Part shown: positions 35,901-45,664 of the stretch, piece by piece
Layout of the letters: every line of letters starts with the position of its first letter
How positions within the stretch are numbered: position 1 is the first letter of the stretch
DNA from: Akkermansia massiliensis
Lineage (GTDB): Bacteria > Verrucomicrobiota > Verrucomicrobiia > Verrucomicrobiales > Akkermansiaceae
Assembly: GCF_023516715.1 (NCBI RefSeq)
Contig: NZ_JAMGSI010000002.1
Location: 682,001-746,000 of the forward strand
Length of the DNA: 64,000 nt
Direction of reading: 5' to 3'
The notes under the pieces: model-generated
The model's input: only the letters and a program-made list of their open reading frames with translations
Told to the model about the DNA's origin: nothing
Databases searched by the model: none
Program-made: the position numbers and the translations under genes

Positions 35901-37352
35901 TTAACAGGAATAGTTGATGGGTTCTTCCGTGATGGTGATGTCGTGGGGATGGCTTTCCTTCAGGCCGCCGGAGGTGATTTGGACGAACCGGGCCTTGTCC
36001 CGGAGTTCCGTCAGGCTGTGTGCGCCCAGGTAGCCCATGCCGGAACGCAGGCCGCCCATGAGCTGGAAAACCACGTCCGCCAGCATGCCCTTGTATGGAA
36101 CGCGCGCTTCCACGCCTTCCGCAACGAGCTTGCCGGAACTGTTCTGCCCGTAGCGGTCGCCGGAGCCGCGGCGCATGGCGCCCAGGGAGCCCATGCCGCG
36201 GTATTGCTTGAAGTGGCGGCCCTGATAGTGGACCACCTTGCCGGGGCTTTCTTCCGTGCCGGCCAGCAGGCCGCCCAGCATCACCAGGTCAGCGCCGGCG
36301 GCCAGGGCTTTCACGATGTCCCCGGAATAGCGGATGCCGCCGTCTGCAATGACGGTGACGCCCGCGGGACGCGCTACGGAGGCTACCTCCTGAATGGCGG
36401 TGAACTGGGGCATCCCCACGCCGGAAATAACGCGGGTGGTGCAGATGGAGCCGGGGCCCACGCCCACCTTGATGGCCTGCACGCCCGCCTTGATGAGGTC
36501 GGAGGCTCCTTCCGCCGTCACCACGTTGCCGGCCACGATGGGGCGGTCCGTCAGCTTGCGGAGGTTGGAAACCACGTCCATGACGCGGGTGGTGTGGCCG
36601 GTGGCGGCGTCAATGAACAGGGCGTCCGCTCCGGCGGAAACCAGCGCCTTGGCGCGGTCCAGGTAATCAGGGCCCACGCCCACGGCGGCGCCGCAGCGCA
36701 GGTGGCCGTGCTCGTCCTTGGAAGCGTCTGCAAACATGGCGCGCTTCTGGATGTCCGTTTCCGTGATGAGGCCGGCCAGCACGCCGTTTTCATCCACCAG
36801 GGGAAGCTTTTCAATGCGGTGGGTGTAAAGAATGTGGCGCGCTTCCTCAATGGTGGTGGTGGGAGCCGCCGTAATCAGGCGGGAAAGGGGGGTCATCACG
36901 TCCTTGACCCGGATGTTCTGGTAATCGTCCACGCCGCGCATGTCGCGTCCGGTGACGATGCCTTCCAGCCTGCGGCTGGCGTCCACCACGGGGAAGCCGG
37001 AGTAACCCTGGTCCATCATGATCTGATGGACTTCTTCCAGCGTCATGTCCTTGTTCACCGTGACGGGGTTCGGGATGACCGCGTTTTCAAAACGCTTCAC
37101 GCGGGAAACCATGGCCGCCTGGATGTCGATGGGATTATTGCGGTGAATGACGGCCAGGCCGCCTTCCCGTGCCAGGGCAATCGCCAGTTCTGATTCGGAA
37201 ACGGTATCCATGGCTGCGGACAGCACGGGAATTTTCATGTCAAAACCGGGAACAAGCTGGGAACTGATGTCCGCATCACCGGGAAGAATCGCGCTCAGGC
37301 GGGGCAGCAGGAGCACGTCATCAAAACTTAATCCAAGAGGGAGATCTGCCAT
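35901..37352 (-). CDS. guaB: IMP dehydrogenase
   Basis: The 483-residue protein has the (beta/alpha)8 barrel ([12 protein letters not shown] at the N-terminus) with two inserted CBS domains (about 93-205). It has the catalytic loop [34 protein letters not shown], and the flap [10 protein letters not shown]. It oxidises IMP to XMP with NAD+, the committed step to guanine nucleotides. First gene of the guaBA pair. Confidence 0.97.
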   Translation of the reverse strand: MADLPLGLSFDDVLLLPRLSAILPGDADISSQLVPGFDMKIPVLSAAMDTVSESELAIALAREGGLAVIHRNNPIDIQAAMVSRVKRFENAVIPNPVTVNKDMTLEEVHQIMMDQGYSGFPVVDASRRLEGIVTGRDMRGVDDYQNIRVKDVMTPLSRLITAAPTTTIEEARHILYTHRIEKLPLVDENGVLAGLITETDIQKRAMFADASKDEHGHLRCGAAVGVGPDYLDRAKALVSAGADALFIDAATGHTTRVMDVVSNLRKLTDRPIVAGNVVTAEGASDLIKAGVQAIKVGVGPGSICTTRVISGVGMPQFTAIQEVASVARPAGVTVIADGGIRYSGDIVKALAAGADLVMLGGLLAGTEESPGKVVHYQGRHFKQYRGMGSLGAMRRGSGDRYGQNSSGKLVAEGVEARVPYKGMLADVVFQLMGGLRSGMGYLGAHSLTELRDKARFVQITSGGLKESHPHDITITEEPINYSC

Positions 37353-37495
37353 GCGATAATCTACAGCCAGACACCCTCTGACGCAAGCCGAAACACAGGG
37401 GAATCTTATTTTGGGACGGCACGGCGGCGTTCTGCGCTTTGCTCCCTGCGTTGTCCCGGCGTGTGTCTGTTTTCCGTACAGGAAACTCTTCCCTC

Positions 37496-37524
37496 TTGAT
37501 CCGGGGAAACGTCTTGCCTATCCT
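37496..37524 (+). promoter_or_regulatory. Sigma-70-type promoter of the tyrosine phosphatase gene
   Basis: TTGATC (37496-37501), a 17-base spacer and TATCCT (37519-37524) lie 20 bases upstream of the ATG at 37545, giving a short leader. Confidence 0.5.
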
Positions 37525-37544
37525 GAAAAAAAGAATTGTCCCTC

Positions 37545-38036
37545 ATGAATGCTTCCGAACCCTACCGAGTCCTGTTTGTCTGCCTGGGCAACATCTGCCG
37601 TTCTCCTGCGGCGGAAATCATTTTTAAGAAGATGGTGAAGGAACAAGGTTTGGAAAGCCTGATTGAAAGCGATTCCGCCGGCATGATCGGCTATCATCGC
37701 GGCTGTCCTCCGGATGCCAGGATGGTCCAGGCCCTGGAAAAATACGGTTATCAGAATCCGGGAGTCAAATCACGCCCCGTGCGGAAGGATGATCTGGAAC
37801 AGTTCGACCTGGTTGTGGGAATGGACCGGGAGAATCTGCGGGATTTGAAACGGCTGGACAAAAGAGGGCAATGGGAAGGAAAGATTGTTCCCATGTGCTT
37901 TTTCACCACCCGTTTTCTGGATGAGGAAGTGCCGGATCCCTACTATGGAGGGCAGGAAGGCTTTGACCATGTGGTGGAATTACTCCAGGACGGCTGCGCC
38001 AACCTTTTAGAGAACTTGAAGGAGCAGCTCTCCTGA
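37545..38036 (+). CDS. Low-molecular-weight protein-tyrosine phosphatase
   Basis: The 163-residue protein begins VLFVCLGNICRSPAAEIIF, the C(X)5R active-site loop (C13, R19) of the family. VPDPYYGG provides the general-acid Asp near the C-terminus. Length is typical. Related enzymes (Wzb, Etp) dephosphorylate tyrosine kinases that control polysaccharide export, but no such kinase is in the window. ATG 37545 puts the loop at the usual distance from the N-terminus. Confidence 0.92.
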   Translation: MNASEPYRVLFVCLGNICRSPAAEIIFKKMVKEQGLESLIESDSAGMIGYHRGCPPDARMVQALEKYGYQNPGVKSRPVRKDDLEQFDLVVGMDRENLRDLKRLDKRGQWEGKIVPMCFFTTRFLDEEVPDPYYGGQEGFDHVVELLQDGCANLLENLKEQLS

Positions 38037-38053
38037 ATGATAAAAATGTATCG

Positions 38054-38075
38054 AGGGAAGGTTATTCTTCCCTTT
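38054..38075 (+). terminator. Short terminator after the tyrosine phosphatase gene
   Basis: AGGGAAG (38054-38060) pairs with CTTCCCT (38067-38073), followed by a short T run. Confidence 0.5.
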
Positions 38076-38382
38076 CGTCTCAAGCGATTCCCGTGCTGTG
38101 TTCTGCTGGGAAAGGACCGGTTTATGCCCGGAATGAGGATTGGTCATTATTCCGGGCGATGGGAAGTCAGCCGGTATTCAATGAAGCTTCCTCAGTAGTG
38201 GGGAAAATCCCCTCTTTCTCATGGGAAAGAAGTAGTTTGGCTGCCAGAGTGAATGAAATGGCAGATATTCTTATGGCCCCTGGATAGCGTCTATTCCGTT
38301 TTGGGCGTGTTGAAGAGTAAAAATTAGTTGGCATAGGTAATGAATTGATAAAGTTATTGCTGGCATTCCCGTGTTGGAATCA

Positions 38383-38406
38383 ATCAATGATTGATAATCA
38401 ATGATT
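38383..38406. repeat. Tandem ATCAATGATT repeat ahead of rhs
   Basis: Two perfect copies of ATCAATGATT (38383-38392 and 38397-38406) with a 14-base period sit 15 bases upstream of the ATG at 38421. They are built from ATCA/TGAT half-sites and could be regulator binding sites. Confidence 0.4.
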
Positions 38407-38551
38407 AATCTATTTCAACCATGAAAGAACAATTTAACGACGATATCAATTCCCTACAGGGGCGCGCAGTTCCGACAGCGGAGGAAAACCGACGCCCATC
38501 GATGAAAGCGCTCCGGATGCTTTTGACCGGAATTGGAATTGGGAATTTGAG

Positions 38552-41500
38552 GTGCGCCCGCTGGGGCCTTCTGAAACGGCCAAATGCTTTGTCACCATGG
38601 GCGCCGATGATTTGGCGACGCTGACGGTGGATCAAAAGGAGATCATGAACCTCGGTCCGCGCGGGCCGGAAGGAGGCGGTACCTATGATCCGAAGGAAAC
38701 CTCATTTGACATCGAGGGAGGGAAGCATGAGGCTCATTTGGAATATCAAAACATTACCCTCAAAGACCATAAGAAGAATGTTGCCAAGCTTACCTTTGAT
38801 ATGAACGTGGTCGTCACTGACCATCAGACTGGTTCTTCCTCTTCCTATGTCCCTCCGGATACGCAAACGGAACCGGTGGACAATGACGACGAAGGCGAAG
38901 ACGATCCATGCGGTTCCAGCAGCGGAGGGAGCAGCAGTTCTCCCAACAGCAGCTCCAGCAATCCATGTCCGGACGGCAACAATGGGGGAGATGAAGACGG
39001 TGATGAGCCGGTGGGCAATCCTTCCTCTTCAGACGGATGCATGGATAACACGGGAGGAGCGGAACCCCCTCCCACAGCTCGCAACAGGTTTTCTTCCGCC
39101 TCCCTGTACGGCAGCATTTCTTCCGCCGGTAAGCGCGTAACCACTCAGACCAGGAAAACCAGCATGGTGTGGCGCACCAATTTCGGAGCTTTCCGGGGGA
39201 TGGAAGGAATGCCTTATGGCATGCTGGAAATTGTAGCTTACAACTTTTCTTCCAAATTATGGACGCCCGCCGCTCTTCAATACCTGCACCCGATGGCAAG
39301 CAGTATCCAGCCGCCTCCCGGAGGCAGCTTGAGAGCGGACACGGCTTTTCAGATCAGGAATGGGGGTACCAATGTCAATTATTACTGCTATGCTGGCGCG
39401 GCCAGTGGCGGGTCCAAGAAACGGGGTGGCTCCGTTTCCATGACTTACGCCCAAGAGAGCAGCCGTACTGCCAATGCAGCTTCTCTTTTTTCTACGGAAA
39501 TGCGCGTGAGCAATAACAGGGGAAATTCCGTTCTGTACGGAGGGGCTTCACTCTCTTCCCTAAAGAACGCTACCGGGTATGTTTCCAAGCTTGGTTCTTC
39601 CTATACGGCGCAGGATTTTTCCCAATATCTGGACATCGTGCGGGGGAGTGACGGAAACATCCGCCAGATATGGAACCTGTGGGATGGCCTTGCCAGTATA
39701 GAAAATGTGACGGCTGACGGCTATGTGATTGCCTTTTATCTGCCGGAGCAGGCGGGGGAAAAAGCGAATGGCGTTTATCCCGTCACGGGTATTCCGTTTA
39801 AGACTTTCTCCATTTCCGGAGATACGGCAACCAGCAAACTCACGGTCACGGAACAGGCTGAAGGCCGTTCCCCCTATGTCACCCGTTATTGGCAGGGAAC
39901 GGGAGGCGCCTGGTGCATGTCCCAGGGTGAAGAAGAAGACGCCATTTACACCCTGCGGGAAAAACAGACTGTCACTTCCACCACATGGAAATTGATCACT
40001 ACCGTTCAGCGCGGAGAAACAGGAACACCCATTTCTCGCGTGTGTGAAACTTATGAACAGACCTCCAAGGGGAACCTTTGCACCAGCCGAATTGAAGCCT
40101 ACGGCACTGATTATGCCCGGGAAACCACTTACGATTATAACAGCATAGGAAAACTGTCACGGGAAACTGCTCCCGACGGGAGTGTCAAGACGTGGGCCTA
40201 CGACGCTTTTGGTCGTGAAACAGTTCGCATGGAACCCTGGTCCGGAGGGGAAAGAAAAGGCACCTACACCTATTACCGGTACTCGGACCGTCCGGATCCG
40301 GATATCATCCACCAATATGTCGTTCTTACCATCAAAGCTGTACGGTTAAGGGACACGCACTACACCTATGAGGAAGCCAATGATGTGCGCCGTGTGACCA
40401 AGCGGACGGCTGCCCTGGGTGCGGAAGGAGAGCAAGTGGAAATAACGGAAACATGGATGCCCTCAGCTTCCAATGTCCATGCAAGGGGCCGGTTGAAGAT
40501 GCGGCAGGCCGTCAATGGGGTACAGACCTCTTACGAGTATGAAGCAGACAGTCAATACGGCGCCCTGTACAGGATTACGGCGGAAACCCGGGTTGGGGGA
40601 GAAGCTGTGCCGGGGCAGAGCAAGCGCAAATTGACTTACGTGTCCGCACAGGGCACCAACACCCGGATAGAAAAATACGCTTTTCTGATGGATGGAACCT
40701 GGGCATTGACAGATACGGCGGACTACGAATATGACAAGGAGAGGCGATGGATCAAGCGCACGCGCGGCAACGGACGCGTGACGGAACGTGAAATGATGTG
40801 TTGCGGCCCCTTGTGGGAAAAGGATGAAGACGGAGTGATGACTACGTATGCCTATAACACGGCCCGCCAGCTTGTGGAAACCATTCGTTCGGCTACGGAA
40901 ACTACTCCGGAAACCATTGTCAGCTACACGCGGGACGCTTTTGGCAGAACCCTGGCGATACGGCGGGACGTTGGTCCCATGGCCGCCAGTGAAGGGCGGG
41001 AATACAACCTGCTGGGGCAGCTTGTTCGTGAAACGGACGTGCTTGGGAGAGACCATACTTATGCCTATAGTGAGAATGGATTGACGAAAACCGCTACCAC
41101 GCCGGCAGGAGCTACGCTTGTCACCCGCCGCCATGCGGATGGAACCATTTTGGAACAAAGCGGAACGGGACAGAGGCATTTGCTTTATCAAACGGAATGC
41201 ATGGAAGAAGGGATTCTCCATTCCACCCTTATACCGCAGGAAGGCGGGGAACCGGTCCTCATGGAACAATCTGTAACGGATGGCTGGGGCAACGTGGTCC
41301 GTCTTTCCCGGGCCAGTGCCAGCGGCGGCCTCATCCATGAACGGTACAGTTTTGATACAAAGAACAGGCTGTTGCGGAAAGGGACGGACGGCATGGCCCC
41401 GATGCTTTACGACTATGACTCCTTCGGCAACGTAGTGAAAGAGACATGGAAGTTGGCGGAAGAACCTGCCCCGGCTAACTCCCGTATAACAGAATACTCC

Positions 41501-44257
41501 TATGCCTGTGAACGGAGGGAAGACGGCATATACCGTGTGAAGACCGTAATTAACTACAATAGTTACGGGCTGCCTTACTCGAAAAGCACGTCTACGCTGG
41601 TCTCTTTCCTGTCCCCAGTCGTTGCTGAAAAGATCATCTCTTCGGATACGAGAGGCAATGAGATTCCGGAATGGATGGAATATACGGCTCCCGGCAAACG
41701 TACAATCAGGAAACAGGTTCCTGATTCCATAGTCATTGCAGAAGCACTTGTCATTGACGGGTATGAAGTCTCCAAAAAGGATTTCGCAAACATGACTACG
41801 ACCGCGGCGCGTTCCTACACGGCCACGGGGAAAAAGGAAATCCTGACGGACACACGCGGCAATGAAACCACGATCATGTTTGATCTTGCCGGACGCGAAA
41901 CCGGGAGAACAGACGCTGCCGGCAATACGGTTACGACTGCCTATGATCCGGCGACGGCATTGCCCTCCTGCATCACGGACGCACTGGGGAAAACGGCTTG
42001 CTATGCTTACGATTTGCGCGGACGCAAGACTGCTGAATATGGTACGGCAGCGCAGCCCTCTGTTTTTGCTTACGACGATGCAGACAGGCTGATAGAACTC
42101 AAAACTTTCCGGGCTCCGGAAGAAACCATTGCAGGTGATCCGCGTGAACGGACGGATGGCGATACCACCGTGTGGAGCTATGATGAAGTCTCCGGCCTCA
42201 TGACGGCAAAAACCTATGCTGACGGGCATGGGGAAACCTATTCCTATGACGGGTGGAACAGGCTGGTGACCAAATCACAAGCCCGGACGGTTGATGAGCA
42301 GGGAACTCATCTTATGACGACTTACGGCTATGATGAGTTGACGGGGAATTTGCTCTCTGTCACCCACAATGATGCCACGCCGGCCATAGGTTACACGTAT
42401 AACCATCTCAATCTCCTTACGCAGGTAACGGATGATTCCGGTACGCGCACGTTTTCCTATAACCAATACAATGAAGCGGTACAGGAAAATACGGCAGGTT
42501 TGGTGGCCAGTCGGCTTGACTATCAAAGGGACAGTCTGGGTCGATTTCCTGGCTATAGTTTGCAATACAAAGGTGATGTTGTTTTTCAAACCATTTGGAA
42601 TTATGATATGTACAAACGCCTTGGCACTGTTTCCCTCAGGCATGCAGGCGACCGGTTTACCTACGGCTATCATGCAGTTCATGGACTGTTGGAAACGCTC
42701 ACCTATCCCAACGCCCTCAAGAGATGGTATACCCGGGAGGAAAAGCGTGACTTGCTGACTAAAATAGCCTACCAGCGTCCCGGGAGCGCCGACTATTTAG
42801 CTAAAGTCGACTATACTTATGATGCACTGGGGCGCCCCCTGGAAAAGAAGGATTACTTTAATACTCCCAATCCCGATCTTACTCATGTTTACACGTATAA
42901 TGACCGGGACGAACTGGTTGCCGACGTGATGAACCGGGGCGGAACGTACAGCTACTCCTATGACAATATCGGTAACCGGTTGACCTCACAGGAAGGAGCG
43001 GAAGCGGCTCCCACCGTTTATTTGTCAAATAATCTCAACCAGTACATTTCCGGTGATCGGGAACCCTCACAGGAAGAAACGGGAGAAATTACAATCGTCT
43101 ATGAGACGAATAGCCTCAACCAGTACACTTCCATTACGGATGGAGAAGAAAGGCCTTTGATACGGGAGTACGACGAAGACGGCAACCAGATTAAGGTAAA
43201 AACCTCTACAGGCGAGTGGGAGGTAAAGTATAACGCCCTGAACCAGGCGGTCAGATTCACGCAGGATACCAAGCGGGTGGAATGCCGTTACGACTACCTG
43301 AACAGGAGAGTGGAAAAAACAGTCTATGAAGGAGAAATGCTGGTGTCCCGGAAACGGTTTATTTACTGTGGTTTTCTCCAACTTGCGGAACTGGATGCAG
43401 CCAATGCAACGGAAACGGTGCAACCCGTTCTTCGGAAAACCTATCTATGGGATCCTATGGAGTCCACGGCAACACGAATCCTGGCAATGACCACATTCGA
43501 CGAAACGGGAACCTATGTAGAAAACCTTTTTTATACGCATGACCTGCTGAAAAATACTACAGGCCTATTCGATACCCAGGGAGAATGCCGCGCCCTGTAT
43601 GAATATGGTCCATACGGCAATGTTCTCAGGATGGAAGGCAATATGGCGAAGGATAATCCCTTCCGTTTCTCCAGTGAATATGCGGATGATGAATTAGGTC
43701 TGGTATATTATAATTACAGATATTATAATATTTTAAACGGTAGATGGTTGAATAGGGAGCCCATTGGAGAGGATGGTAATTTCAATTTATATAGAATGGT
43801 TTATAATAATCTTTTCACGTTTATCGATTATACTGGGAGTATCCCAGTGAAAACACCGGATGCTGCGATGACCAACTCTCCTTCTTATCTCGCGGATATA
43901 GCAAGAGCGACTCGAGGCATTACATCATCATCTAATATATCTCGAAGAGCTGCAAGAGTTGCGGCTGCGGCTGCGGCTGTTGTCATCGCTACCCGGAAAG
44001 GCTGTAAACCCTGTAAGCCCCCGGCTGGATCGAAACGGCATGACATTGCCAAACCAGGATCCAGAGAAAGAGGAGCTCACAAGTGTGATACTGTAGGTCA
44101 CGTTAAAGTATGGACGATGAATCAGGCTCCATTTCCATCATGCATATGCAATTGGAATGGTCCTGTTACTTTGGAAAACACACAAACTCCACCAGAAGGA
44201 AGTGCCCCGGATGGCCCTCCCCCTCCTAATCCCGCTGGTGGCGGAGGCCCTTTATAA
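38552..44257 (+). CDS. RHS-repeat polymorphic toxin with variable C-terminal tip; 5' end frameshifted
   Basis: At 1,901 residues this is the largest gene. Order of parts: an N-terminal region; a Ser/Asp/Cys-rich low-complexity linker (about 95-170); a long set of YD/RHS repeats (about 520-1650); and the RHS core with YYNYRYYNILNGRWLNREPIGE and NLYRMVYNNLFTFIDYTG, ending near residue 1762. A 139-residue tip follows, with five Cys (GCKPCK, HKCDTVGHVK, SCICNWNG) and a Pro/Gly tail. RHS proteins form a shell that carries a C-terminal toxin, often against neighbouring cells. The coordinates start at GTG 38552, the first start codon in this frame. Protein-like sequence extends upstream to 38438, and an ATG at 38421 lies in a different frame. 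Confidence 0.85.
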   Translation: MRPLGPSETAKCFVTMGADDLATLTVDQKEIMNLGPRGPEGGGTYDPKETSFDIEGGKHEAHLEYQNITLKDHKKNVAKLTFDMNVVVTDHQTGSSSSYVPPDTQTEPVDNDDEGEDDPCGSSSGGSSSSPNSSSSNPCPDGNNGGDEDGDEPVGNPSSSDGCMDNTGGAEPPPTARNRFSSASLYGSISSAGKRVTTQTRKTSMVWRTNFGAFRGMEGMPYGMLEIVAYNFSSKLWTPAALQYLHPMASSIQPPPGGSLRADTAFQIRNGGTNVNYYCYAGAASGGSKKRGGSVSMTYAQESSRTANAASLFSTEMRVSNNRGNSVLYGGASLSSLKNATGYVSKLGSSYTAQDFSQYLDIVRGSDGNIRQIWNLWDGLASIENVTADGYVIAFYLPEQAGEKANGVYPVTGIPFKTFSISGDTATSKLTVTEQAEGRSPYVTRYWQGTGGAWCMSQGEEEDAIYTLREKQTVTSTTWKLITTVQRGETGTPISRVCETYEQTSKGNLCTSRIEAYGTDYARETTYDYNSIGKLSRETAPDGSVKTWAYDAFGRETVRMEPWSGGERKGTYTYYRYSDRPDPDIIHQYVVLTIKAVRLRDTHYTYEEANDVRRVTKRTAALGAEGEQVEITETWMPSASNVHARGRLKMRQAVNGVQTSYEYEADSQYGALYRITAETRVGGEAVPGQSKRKLTYVSAQGTNTRIEKYAFLMDGTWALTDTADYEYDKERRWIKRTRGNGRVTEREMMCCGPLWEKDEDGVMTTYAYNTARQLVETIRSATETTPETIVSYTRDAFGRTLAIRRDVGPMAASEGREYNLLGQLVRETDVLGRDHTYAYSENGLTKTATTPAGATLVTRRHADGTILEQSGTGQRHLLYQTECMEEGILHSTLIPQEGGEPVLMEQSVTDGWGNVVRLSRASASGGLIHERYSFDTKNRLLRKGTDGMAPMLYDYDSFGNVVKETWKLAEEPAPANSRITEYSYACERREDGIYRVKTVINYNSYGLPYSKSTSTLVSFLSPVVAEKIISSDTRGNEIPEWMEYTAPGKRTIRKQVPDSIVIAEALVIDGYEVSKKDFANMTTTAARSYTATGKKEILTDTRGNETTIMFDLAGRETGRTDAAGNTVTTAYDPATALPSCITDALGKTACYAYDLRGRKTAEYGTAAQPSVFAYDDADRLIELKTFRAPEETIAGDPRERTDGDTTVWSYDEVSGLMTAKTYADGHGETYSYDGWNRLVTKSQARTVDEQGTHLMTTYGYDELTGNLLSVTHNDATPAIGYTYNHLNLLTQVTDDSGTRTFSYNQYNEAVQENTAGLVASRLDYQRDSLGRFPGYSLQYKGDVVFQTIWNYDMYKRLGTVSLRHAGDRFTYGYHAVHGLLETLTYPNALKRWYTREEKRDLLTKIAYQRPGSADYLAKVDYTYDALGRPLEKKDYFNTPNPDLTHVYTYNDRDELVADVMNRGGTYSYSYDNIGNRLTSQEGAEAAPTVYLSNNLNQYISGDREPSQEETGEITIVYETNSLNQYTSITDGEERPLIREYDEDGNQIKVKTSTGEWEVKYNALNQAVRFTQDTKRVECRYDYLNRRVEKTVYEGEMLVSRKRFIYCGFLQLAELDAANATETVQPVLRKTYLWDPMESTATRILAMTTFDETGTYVENLFYTHDLLKNTTGLFDTQGECRALYEYGPYGNVLRMEGNMAKDNPFRFSSEYADDELGLVYYNYRYYNILNGRWLNREPIGEDGNFNLYRMVYNNLFTFIDYTGSIPVKTPDAAMTNSPSYLADIARATRGITSSSNISRRAARVAAAAAAVVIATRKGCKPCKPPAGSKRHDIAKPGSRERGAHKCDTVGHVKVWTMNQAPFPSCICNWNGPVTLENTQTPPEGSAPDGPPPPNPAGGGGPL
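43832..43848. repeat. Inverted repeat at the RHS core/tip junction
   Basis: ACTGGGA (43832-43838) and TCCCAGT (43842-43848) form a perfect 7-bp inverted repeat with a 3-base centre. It falls at the codons for DYTG-SIPV, the boundary between the conserved RHS core and the variable tip. Confidence 0.45.
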
Positions 44258-44277
44258 TATAGAACAAAAATAATTCT

Positions 44278-44808
44278 ATGCAAAAAACTATTTATTATCC
44301 CGAAGGCTTGCCAGTTAGAACAGGCGATATAGTGTGGAATAATGAGGGTGTGAATGTACGCAAAGTGATAAGTATTGTCACGGAAGAAGAGGCTAAACAG
44401 GTGTTTGTTGCAGATGGCGTGACAGATGGGGCCGGATTTTTCTGGTCGCGTTCTATCGGTGAATCGGATTTAGGTATCCTTGGATTTGAATCGAAAGAAT
44501 CTTTTGAAGAAGAAGGCGTAGGAAAACTCTCTCGACCAGAATTATTATGCGTGAAATTTTTATTTCATTTGCTGGGAAAGCAGATCGGTTTGAACATATG
44601 GAATAATAAAGATTATCTGTATTATCCTGTTCTGTGGCCAGAGGAAAGGGAAGACGGAAAATATGAATGGATATGGTATTTGTTTTTCCAACCGTATCGC
44701 CCACCAGTCACATCGTTTGATGAAGAACAGTGCTTTCGGTTTGATGAATATCGATGGCATTTTGAAAAAGTGGATCGGAAAAAGCAGGATTTGGTTCGAG
44801 GTCTGTAA
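44278..44808 (+). CDS. Candidate immunity protein for the RHS tip
   Basis: The 176-residue protein is acidic and soluble, rich in Trp, Tyr and Phe (for example EWIWYLFFQPYRPP), with no signal peptide. No domain recognised. It starts 20 bases after the rhs stop on the same strand and is AT-rich like the tip-coding DNA. Small acidic proteins directly after a toxin tip are usually the cognate immunity protein. That role is inferred from position alone. Confidence 0.55.
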   Translation: MQKTIYYPEGLPVRTGDIVWNNEGVNVRKVISIVTEEEAKQVFVADGVTDGAGFFWSRSIGESDLGILGFESKESFEEEGVGKLSRPELLCVKFLFHLLGKQIGLNIWNNKDYLYYPVLWPEEREDGKYEWIWYLFFQPYRPPVTSFDEEQCFRFDEYRWHFEKVDRKKQDLVRGL

Positions 44809-45119
44809 CAAGTATTATGTTTTAAGTACTAAACATAAATATAATTTCTATCTTCTATCCTTTAAAGTAGAATGGAAGCAGCCTTTATAGAATACAGTTC
44901 ATAAGCTTGTTACATGTTTGATTAAAGTTTAATTCAATCAATGCTAGACCTGTTCTTTTATTTTCCCCTAGGCAGAGATATGATGATATTAAGTACATTT
45001 GCCTGCAAAATATGGATCCAATAGTTAGGCAGGAAGTCTGCACTGTGGGCAGGAAACTGGCCCTAGCATGAATCGGAGAGTTATTATTGCATGAGAATAA
45101 AGAAAAAGCGTAAATTAAC
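44809..45119. other. AT-rich gap in the immunity array
   Basis: No gene or clear signal is visible in these 311 bases. The low G+C and position fit debris from earlier tip/immunity exchanges, but no rhs-like fragment was recognised. Confidence 0.35.
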
Positions 45120-45662
45120 ATGGCTATGATTTATCCTTCCGAGATTCTCAATAATATGATCCACGAAGTGGAAAAAGCATTTCCGTTGGAAACTCCTGTT
45201 TTTCCAACAAGTAGTATTCGCGATCTCATTGAAAACCCCGACCATCCGGATGATGAAGGGCGAGAATGCGGCGAACCGTTTTTGAACCAACGCTGGATTG
45301 ATGTTCCTGCTATACAATGGTACTATAACGCCGAGTTTGTGAGTTTTGCTGCAAGTAGTGCTCTTGCCTATTTTCTCCCGTCAATCATAAGGCTTTCTTA
45401 TCTTGAGGAAATAGCAAATGAAAAAAGGTACATGAGTGACACGAGGGAATGGATGATGAATGTACTAACTGGAATTAATTTTTGGGGAGAAGAAGTGCAT
45501 TGGCGGATAAAAACTACAAATGATATCTATCATTCGTATACAAAAAAACAACTTGACTTAGTCAGAAATTGGATTTTATTCGAAAATAGAAAGCACAACG
45601 ATGAATCCGGTTGTACTCATGCTCTTGACTTGGTAGATAGGGCAGCAAAAAAATTAATATAA
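45120..45662 (+). CDS. Immunity-like protein, first of two tandem paralogues
   Basis: The 180-residue acidic protein contains IRDLIENPDHPDDE, RWIDVPAIQWYYNAEF and ALAYFLPSIIRLSYLE. The conserved W-x(n)-YFLP pattern resembles small families often found beside polymorphic toxins (possibly DUF6714-like; not verified). Its neighbour at 45665 is a clear paralogue. It lies downstream of rhs in an AT-rich island and may be an orphan immunity gene kept after toxin-tip replacement. Confidence 0.55.
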   Translation: MAMIYPSEILNNMIHEVEKAFPLETPVFPTSSIRDLIENPDHPDDEGRECGEPFLNQRWIDVPAIQWYYNAEFVSFAASSALAYFLPSIIRLSYLEEIANEKRYMSDTREWMMNVLTGINFWGEEVHWRIKTTNDIYHSYTKKQLDLVRNWILFENRKHNDESGCTHALDLVDRAAKKLI

Positions 45663-45664
45663 AT

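Larger units (their letters stand above)
38037..38437. other. Non-coding region before the rhs gene
   Basis: About 400 bases with no supported gene. The part after 38290 is AT-rich and ends in a tandem repeat just ahead of the ATG at 38421. No clean -35/-10 pair was found. A small terminator lies at 38054-38075. Confidence 0.4.

Noticed and set aside
34326-37193. A 955-codon open frame on the plus strand across guaA and guaB
   Set aside because: It is antisense to two certain genes. Its composition (Gly/His/Ala/Val-rich, no domain) is what the reverse frame of G+C-rich coding DNA produces.
38421-38624. A separate 67-residue gene in front of rhs
   Set aside because: Only its first codons look protein-like; the rest is the out-of-frame reading of rhs coding sequence, so it is treated as the displaced rhs 5' end.
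38940-39060. A CRISPR-like or tandem repeat array in the Ser/Asp-rich rhs linker
   Set aside because: The repetition is low-complexity Ser, Asn and Asp codons with no constant repeat and spacer lengths.
40463-42229. A 588-codon minus-strand frame inside rhs
   Set aside because: The plus-strand RHS repeats explain this DNA; the antisense product has no domain.
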